Positions 59,204 to 64,000 of a stretch of DNA of 64,000 nucleotides are shown piece by piece; positions within the stretch are counted from its first letter, which is position 1; each line of letters opens with the position of its first letter. The translations under genes and the position numbers were made by a program. Under the pieces are notes generated by a model. The model made no database searches. It was given only the letters and a program-made list of their open reading frames with translations, and was not told the DNA's origin. Location of the stretch: assembly GCF_000473145.1 (NCBI RefSeq), contig NZ_KI421502.1, positions 102,318 through 166,317 on the forward strand, read 5' to 3'. The DNA is from Leisingera daeponensis DSM 23529 (GTDB lineage Bacteria > Pseudomonadota > Alphaproteobacteria > Rhodobacterales > Rhodobacteraceae).

Positions 59204-60268
59204 TCAGTCATCGTCGTCTTCGATGCCGCCAATGAGGTGGACATTCTCCACCCCCTGCGGCGCCATATCGTTCATGATGGTGAGGAAGTCGGCCCCCACC
59301 AGCCGCTTGGCCCGCTCCAGCAGGATCGGCAGCGGGCTGGAAGGTTCCGCCCGCCGGTAATAGCCGATGATGCGGTCCAGCGCGTTGGACACATCCGCGG
59401 GCGAGTTGATCACCCCCGGCGCCGCCGCCGGCCGCCCCGCTGCGGCCGCAGCCGGGGCGGCGGCCCCGTCCTCCGCGTCCGCATCCGCTTCGTCGCCGCC
59501 GGCAGCCTCATCCGCACCGACACCGGCATAACTGCGGATGCGCTTGGCGATCTGCTGCAGCAGCTTGATCAGCGCGCTCAGGTCCGGCCCCTGCCCCGGC
59601 GTCTGCTCATCAAACACCGCCGAGATCGCCCGGACATTCTTCTCCGCCGTCTCGATGGCCGCCAGCCGCTCCGTGATGAGGTCCTCGTCGCTGTCCTGAA
59701 AGGCGGCGCCGATGGTGGCCGTGTCGGGAATATGCTCCATGCCCGCAGGCGCGGTCATGATGCCTTCGGCGATTTCGATGTCGCGCAGGGAAAACCGGCC
59801 GAAGCCGCGGCTTTCGGTCAGCGGCACCCGCCGCAGCGAGCGGTAGAGCGGCGACGCCCCCGCCATCCCGTCCGGCTGGCCGCACAGGTCCTGCACCGCA
59901 TTGATCCGCATCGTCGGGTCGCCGTCGTCCTCGTCCAGCTCCGGGTGGCAGCTGTCCCAGAACTCCTCCAGGCAGCCGCGGATATAGGTGGTCACGTCGG
60001 CAAAGCCGCGCAGCCCCTCGGAATGCAGCAGCGCATCGCCCAGGAACACCGCCGCGCGCAGATCGTGGCTACGCTCCAGCACCTCCAGCGCTTTCTTCTG
60101 CACTTCGCGGTAATCCGGATCCGTCGCCGCAATCGTCTCATTGCCCACAACGGATTCTTCCCCGGGCTGAGCCGCCAGCTCCATCTCAGTGAAGGCCGGG
60201 TCGTATTCGAGGTTGTCGCCGCTGGGCGAACCGTCCCCTTTGGACTGCAGCAATACTGCCGGATCCAT
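59204..60268 (-). CDS. tssA: T6SS protein TssA (ImpA)
   Basis: The 354-residue protein has the ImpA N-terminal domain (PSGDNLEYDPAFTEMELAAQ; DLRAAVFLGDALLHSEGLRGFADVTTYIRGCLEEFWDSCHPELDEDDGDPTMR). A shorter Ala/Asp-rich linker and a helical C-terminus follow (DVSNALDRIIGYYRRAEPSSPLPILLERAKRLVGADFLTIM). TssA organises baseplate and sheath tail assembly. It is the first gene of the minus-strand T6SS run, so the promoter is expected in 60269-60454. Confidence 0.94.
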   Translation of the reverse strand: MDPAVLLQSKGDGSPSGDNLEYDPAFTEMELAAQPGEESVVGNETIAATDPDYREVQKKALEVLERSHDLRAAVFLGDALLHSEGLRGFADVTTYIRGCLEEFWDSCHPELDEDDGDPTMRINAVQDLCGQPDGMAGASPLYRSLRRVPLTESRGFGRFSLRDIEIAEGIMTAPAGMEHIPDTATIGAAFQDSDEDLITERLAAIETAEKNVRAISAVFDEQTPGQGPDLSALIKLLQQIAKRIRSYAGVGADEAAGGDEADADAEDGAAAPAAAAAGRPAAAPGVINSPADVSNALDRIIGYYRRAEPSSPLPILLERAKRLVGADFLTIMNDMAPQGVENVHLIGGIEDDDD

Positions 60269-60454
60269 CTAATAGCCCCCCCGCTTTTTCTTCCGGTTTT
60301 GCGGCCTTTGTTAACGTAACGTCAAGCAGCCCCCCGCCCTTTTCAGAACTGGCGGTTAAGGATGCCCTAATCTCAAACAAAAACTTGACCCTAAGTCAGC
60401 CTTATCGGCATCCTGAAGTCAAATGTTTTCACACCTTTTTGCGGCGGGTGAATA
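60269..60454. promoter_or_regulatory. Divergent promoter region of tssA and the basic unknown gene
   Basis: This 186-base AT-richer gap must hold the promoter of the T6SS core operon. It contains TTAA-N7-TCAA at 60311-60325, one base from the CtrA site TTAA-N7-TTAA, 43-57 bases upstream of tssA. The same stretch reads TTGACG on the minus strand (60325-60320), a possible -35. On the plus strand TTGACC (about 60385) may be a -35 for the divergent gene. No -10 element is convincing. Confidence 0.4.
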
Positions 60455-61300
60455 ATGAGTATTGAGCGCATTTCCGGCAAGGAAGTCAAAGCGATGGTCC
60501 GCGAGGGCGCCAGGAAAAGAATGAGCTTTGCCTTCTGTCTGGACCAAAGCAAAGACCCGCTTCTGATGATCCAGCCGGGCAAGAAACCGGAAACCCTGAA
60601 GAACCCGATGAAGAAGGAAGGCGGCGGGCCGCCAATGGCCTGGGGGACCTATGTGGTGCGCTCCGGCGCGATGGAGATGATCTGCGAAACAGCGCCGCAG
60701 CGCATGGTCACTGAGCTGAAGAAATTCCTCAAGCACGGCAAGCCCAAGGTCAACGTTCTGTTCTACGACGACGGCGGCAACCTGCTGGACAGCCTCAAGC
60801 CGGAAAAACCCGAGGGCCAGGTGACGGAGGAGAAGGCCGCGGACATCTCCGCCCCGGGCATCGACAAGAAGGCCGTCGCGCCGCTGAAGCGCCGGCTCAA
60901 GCGCATCCAGCCGCGCATCGGCCTCGCTCCCGGCCCGCTGGAGCTGAAGCTCAAGCGCGCCTTGGCGAAGGCCGTCAGCCTGATCAATCAGGGCCGCCTG
61001 CAGGAGGCCGAGACGATGATCGTGGTGATCGAACGCGCCACCGCCCGCATCGGCAAGGACCGCGAGGATGAGGCCAAGGCGATGAAACGCGGCCAGCGCG
61101 AAATGGACCAGCGCAGCCTGGGCGCGCAGGTCAAGCGCGCGCAATCGCTACAGGCCAGCGTCGCCCGCGCCCCTGGCAAGGTCCGCGACCGCCTGGGCCG
61201 CGCCCTGCATGCCGCCGCCCGCCACCTGAAACGCCGCGACCTGGATTCGGCCCGCGACGCCATGGACAAGATCGAAAAGGCCCTGACAGCCCTGGCCTGA
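60455..61300 (+). CDS. Unknown basic protein divergent from tssA
   Basis: I do not recognise a family. The 281-residue protein has an N-terminal alpha/beta part (about 1-110; MSFAFCLDQSKDPLLMI, MAWGTYVVRSGAMEMICETAPQRMVTEL, VNVLFYDDGG) and a very basic helical C-terminal half (about 130-281; VAPLKRRLKRIQPRIGLAPG, then long Arg/Ala/Asp-rich helices). There is no signal peptide or membrane helix. It is separated from the exb genes by a strong hairpin. Being divergent from tssA, it may belong to the T6SS (regulator or cargo). Confidence 0.65.
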   Translation: MSIERISGKEVKAMVREGARKRMSFAFCLDQSKDPLLMIQPGKKPETLKNPMKKEGGGPPMAWGTYVVRSGAMEMICETAPQRMVTELKKFLKHGKPKVNVLFYDDGGNLLDSLKPEKPEGQVTEEKAADISAPGIDKKAVAPLKRRLKRIQPRIGLAPGPLELKLKRALAKAVSLINQGRLQEAETMIVVIERATARIGKDREDEAKAMKRGQREMDQRSLGAQVKRAQSLQASVARAPGKVRDRLGRALHAAARHLKRRDLDSARDAMDKIEKALTALA

Positions 61301-61311
61301 CCCCAACGACA

Positions 61312-61340
61312 GCCCGGCCCGCAGTGGTTGCGGGCTGGGC
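61312..61340 (+). terminator. Hairpin after the basic unknown gene
   Basis: GCCCGGCCCGCA (61312-61323) pairs with TGCGGGCTGGGC (61329-61340, one G-U pair), loop of five bases. There is no U tract behind it. It lies 26 bases before the next start, so it probably marks the end of the first transcript. Confidence 0.55.
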
Positions 61341-61365
61341 ATCCCACCGGACCCCGGAGACAGTG

Positions 61366-61785
61366 ATGCCCCTCACCCGCCTGCTGACTGCCCTCGCCCT
61401 GATCTGCCTGCCGCTCGCCGCCGCGGCGGAAACCGGCCCGCTGCGGGTCGAGCTGAACAAGACAGAGGAGATCGAGGGCGGCGGCTGCCGCGCCTTTTTC
61501 CTGTTCCGCAACCAGACCGGCAAAAGCTTCGAAGGCTTCGAGATGTCGCTCGCCATCCTCGACGGCCAGGGGGTGATCGACCGGCTGCTGTCGATTGATG
61601 CCGCCCCCCTGCCGGTCCAGCGCACCACCCTGAAACTGTTCGAAATTCCGGAAATTGCCTGCGGCAATATCTCTGAAATCCTGCTGCATGACATCACCTC
61701 CTGCCAGCCCCAGAACGAGGACCAGATGGATTGCTTTCCAATCCTCGAGCTCGGCTCCCGCGCCGCCGCGCCGCTGGTGAAATAG
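61366..61785 (+). CDS. Small secreted protein upstream of exbB
   Basis: The 139-residue protein has a clear signal peptide (MPLTRLLTALALICLPLAAAA). The mature part is short with four or five cysteines (GGGCRAFF, EIACGN, TSCQPQ, MDCFPIL) that could form disulfides, and a FLFRNQTGKSFEGFEMSLAI strand pair. I do not recognise the family. It starts at ATG 61366 and ends three bases before exbB, so it belongs to that operon. Confidence 0.75.
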   Translation: MPLTRLLTALALICLPLAAAAETGPLRVELNKTEEIEGGGCRAFFLFRNQTGKSFEGFEMSLAILDGQGVIDRLLSIDAAPLPVQRTTLKLFEIPEIACGNISEILLHDITSCQPQNEDQMDCFPILELGSRAAAPLVK

Positions 61786-61788
61786 GCC

Positions 61789-62406
61789 ATGAGCGGCACC
61801 TGGGATATGCTTGGCACCGGCGGCCCGGTGATTGCGCTTCTGGCGCTGATGTCGCTGCTGTCGGTCACCGTGATCGCGGTGAAGCTGATCCAGCTCTGGC
61901 CGGTGCGCTCCGGCGCGGCGGCCCGCGAACAGGCGCTGAACCTGTGGCGGGACGGCGACCGCGCACGCGCTCAGCAAAGCATCGAGACCGACCCGTCCCC
62001 GGCCGGCCGGGTGATGGGCTACGCCATGCAGGCGCTGCAGGACGGCCTGCGCGGCCCGCTGCTGCAGGATGAGCTGCAACGCCGCGGCAATGAGGAGGTG
62101 AGCCGGATGAACTCGCTGATCCGCCTCCTGGAGCTGATCGCCATGGTTGCCCCGCTGCTGGGGCTGCTCGGCACCGTTCTGGGCATGATCCAGTCCTTTC
62201 AGGAGCTGGAGCTGGCACAAGGCGCCGCCAACGCGTCGGTGCTTGCCGGCGGCATCTGGCAGGCGCTGCTGACCACCGCCGCGGGCCTGCTGGTGGCGAT
62301 CCCCGCCGCCGTCGCCGCCGGTCTGTTCGCCGCCCGCATCGACGCCGCCGCGCAAGCCATCGAAAGCGCCGCCGGCCGCCTGCTGCTGATCGACGGGTCG
62401 CGCTGA
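61789..62406 (+). CDS. exbB: MotA/TolQ/ExbB-family proton channel protein
   Basis: The 205-residue protein has three membrane helices (about 10-30, 110-135, 155-180) and the MotA/TolQ/ExbB signature ELIAMVAPLLGLLGTVLGMIQSF and AGGIWQALLTTAAGLLVAIPA. With ExbD it uses the proton gradient to energise a TonB-type protein. It is followed by two exbD genes and a TonB-like gene. Confidence 0.9.
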   Translation: MSGTWDMLGTGGPVIALLALMSLLSVTVIAVKLIQLWPVRSGAAAREQALNLWRDGDRARAQQSIETDPSPAGRVMGYAMQALQDGLRGPLLQDELQRRGNEEVSRMNSLIRLLELIAMVAPLLGLLGTVLGMIQSFQELELAQGAANASVLAGGIWQALLTTAAGLLVAIPAAVAAGLFAARIDAAAQAIESAAGRLLLIDGSR

Positions 62407-62423
62407 CACGGAGGGGATCTGCC

Positions 62424-62834
62424 ATGACGATCAACCGGCCCGCCCGGCCCCGCGCCCTGATCTCGCTGGTGCCGATGATCGACGTCATGCTGATCCTGCT
62501 GGTGTTCTTCATGGTGACATCCACCTACCTGAACCTCGACATGATCCCGGCGGTGAAACCCTCTGAGGCCACCGCCGCCAGCCCCCAAACCCCGGCCAGC
62601 ACCCTGATGGTCCGCCTCGGCGCGGACGGCGTGCCGGTGCTGCGCGGCACTGCATTGGACGCGGACTCCCTGCAGGCCGCACTCTCCGCCGCCATCGCAG
62701 AGGAACCCCTCACCCAGGTGGTGATCCTGCCCTCCGGCGCGGCGCAGACCCAGGCGCTGATCACCGTGATGGACAGCGCCGCGCTGGCCGGCGTCACCCG
62801 CCTGCGCGTCCTGCGGCTGGAGGCGCTGCCATGA
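62424..62834 (+). CDS. exbD: ExbD/TolR-family protein (first)
   Basis: The 136-residue protein has a basic N-terminus, one membrane helix with the key acidic residue (SLVPMIDVMLILLVFFMVTSTYL) and a periplasmic domain ending LRVLRLEALP. It works with ExbB in proton-driven energy transfer. A GGAGGGG ribosome site precedes it, and it overlaps the second exbD by ATGA. Confidence 0.92.
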   Translation: MTINRPARPRALISLVPMIDVMLILLVFFMVTSTYLNLDMIPAVKPSEATAASPQTPASTLMVRLGADGVPVLRGTALDADSLQAALSAAIAEEPLTQVVILPSGAAQTQALITVMDSAALAGVTRLRVLRLEALP

Positions 62835-63238
62835 AGCTCAACCGCCCGGCCCGCACTCCGCATTCCGAAACCATCATCGCGCTGATCGACGTGGTGTTTT
62901 TCCTGCTGGTGTTCTTCATGCTGATCGGCCGGATGGACGCCACCGCCCCCTTCGACGTCCGCCCCGCCACCGCCGTCACCGGCCGCGACATGCCCGCAGG
63001 CGGTGTCACGCTGGCCATCTCCGGCCAGGGCGCCCTGGCGCTCGACGGGGAGGCGATCGCCCGCAGCGCCCTCTCCCCTGCCCTCTCCGCCCTGCTGGCA
63101 GAAGATCCGGCACGGCGCCTGCGCATCAACGCCCACCGCGCGGCTGAATTGCGCACCGTGCTGCCGCTGGTGGCCGGGGCCGAGGCGCTGGGGTTCCAGG
63201 ACGTCGTGCTGGTCGTCACCCCGGAAACGGACGGGTGA
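62831..63238 (+). CDS. exbD: ExbD/TolR-family protein (second)
   Basis: The 135-residue protein has the same layout as its neighbour: a helix with Asp (IIALIDVVFFLLVFFMLIGRM) and a small periplasmic domain. Two tandem ExbD proteins beside one ExbB suggest a heteromeric stator. It overlaps the next gene by TGATG. Confidence 0.91.
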   Translation: MKLNRPARTPHSETIIALIDVVFFLLVFFMLIGRMDATAPFDVRPATAVTGRDMPAGGVTLAISGQGALALDGEAIARSALSPALSALLAEDPARRLRINAHRAAELRTVLPLVAGAEALGFQDVVLVVTPETDG

Positions 63239-64000
63239 TGCGCACCCCGGCCATATGGGTGCTGGGGCTTGCGGCCTCCGCCCTGGTCCACGCTGGCGGC
63301 GCCGCCGCGCTGCTGATCTCGCTCACCCCCGATCCGCTGCCGCAGCAGCCCGCACCGGAAAGCGCCCTCAACCTGCAGGCCCACCGCGTCCCGCGGTCCG
63401 AAGCCGTGCCGCAGGCCGCGGAAGGCGCGCAAGCCCCTGAATCCAAATCACAAAGCCAAGGCCTCAGCGCAGGCAGCATCCTCCAATCAAGGACCCAGCC
63501 AAAGTCCCCCGACGCAGACCGCCTCGCCTCCGCCGCCCCGCCGGCAGCGCCCCTTGCCCCTGCTGTCCCCCAGCCGCCTGCGGCCGCTCCTGCCAACGCC
63601 CCGTCCGACAAGCTCGCCAGCGCCTCCGCGCCTGCCGCCAGCCTGCCTGACGTCCGCCCGGTTGTCCTGGCCGCCGTGGCGGCGGCGCCGCAATCCGCCC
63701 AGGCGGCCCCGGCCCCGGCAGCGGTGCAACCGGCCCCCGCCGCCGCCGCGGCCCCTGTCCTGCTGGCCGCCGCAGCAGAACCCGCCATCACGCTGGCTGA
63801 CGCGCCCGCGCCGCTGAGTGCCGCCGCAACCGCACAACCAGGCGCGGCGGCCCTGCCGCAGGCCGCTCCTGCCAGCCAGCCCAGCCCCGAGGCGCAGCCC
63901 GTTTCCGCACCCCTGGCGGACACCGCTCCGTCCGCCCGGCAAACGCCATCCGTCCTCCCGGACGCGCCCCGCATCAAGGCCGCGCTGGCGTTCCAGGGCG
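63238..64000 (+). CDS. TonB-like Pro/Ala-rich protein (partial, 3' end outside window)
   Basis: The frame is open from ATG 63238 to the window end (254 codons). It begins with one membrane helix (IWVLGLAASALVHAGGAAALLISL) and then an Ala/Pro-rich stretch typical of the periplasm-spanning part of TonB. The C-terminal receptor-contact domain is beyond the window, so TonB is a context-based call. It is coupled to exbD by TGATG. Confidence 0.7.
   Translation, partial: MRTPAIWVLGLAASALVHAGGAAALLISLTPDPLPQQPAPESALNLQAHRVPRSEAVPQAAEGAQAPESKSQSQGLSAGSILQSRTQPKSPDADRLASAAPPAAPLAPAVPQPPAAAPANAPSDKLASASAPAASLPDVRPVVLAAVAAAPQSAQAAPAPAAVQPAPAAAAAPVLLAAAAEPAITLADAPAPLSAAATAQPGAAALPQAAPASQPSPEAQPVSAPLADTAPSARQTPSVLPDAPRIKAALAFQG

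Noticed and set aside
1..64000. tRNA, rRNA, insertion sequences, prophage or integrative element boundaries
   Set aside because: No cloverleaf-like sequences, rRNA segments, transposase-like proteins, integrases or flanking direct repeats were seen when reading both strands.

Overview
The window looks like a chromosomal segment of a marine Roseobacter-group alphaproteobacterium (Rhodobacteraceae, Leisingera/Phaeobacter/Ruegeria-like). This is inferred from the high GC content, the PuuD-type urate hydroxylase, a beta-hydroxyaspartate cycle (BHAC) cluster with its IclR regulator, the chemotaxis operon layout and the style of the type VI secretion system (T6SS). I saw no rRNA, tRNA, CRISPR array, insertion sequence or phage gene.

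1-15.6 kb, purine and glyoxylate metabolism. Urate hydroxylase puuD (cut by the window start), a LysR regulator, uraH, a fused puuE-uraD, allA, an NCS2 urate/xanthine permease and an AmiS/UreI-like channel form a urate-to-ureidoglycolate pathway that ends in glyoxylate and urea. Directly beside it lie bhcA-bhcB-bhcC-bhcD and divergent bhcR, the cycle that turns two glyoxylates into oxaloacetate. Ureidoglycine aminohydrolase (allE) and a modABC molybdate importer follow; molybdenum is needed by xanthine dehydrogenase upstream of urate. The allantoate-hydrolysing enzyme is not in the window.

15.7-25.1 kb, chemotaxis. cheD, cheB (degenerate receiver) and a large dCache-type chemoreceptor are on the minus strand. 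A divergent operon carries STAS, cheY, cheA, cheW, cheR, cheY and a small protein with a CheT/CheZ-like phosphatase motif. A caspase-like/Sel1/peptidoglycan-binding protein and an M15 peptidase separate this from the next region.

27.8-60.3 kb, a complete T6SS. ompA and ppkA (plus strand) converge on a long minus-strand cluster read tssA-tssB-tssC-hcp-tagJ-tssE-tssF-tssG-clpV, lysine-rich unknown, voltage-gated Na+ channel, giant TssB/TssC fusion, vgrG, unknown, PAAR, tagH (FHA), tssK, tssL, tssM, tagF, pppA. The full threonine-phosphorylation control set (PpkA, PppA, FHA, TagF) is present. The most unusual object is a 1422-residue protein joining a near-copy of TssB to a TssC-like domain through about 670 residues of acidic leucine-motif repeats. 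It is present in addition to normal TssB and TssC and overlaps a NaChBac-type sodium channel gene by 8 bases.

60.4-64 kb. A basic helical unknown protein is followed by a secreted small protein, exbB, two exbD genes and the Pro/Ala-rich start of a TonB-like gene cut by the window end.
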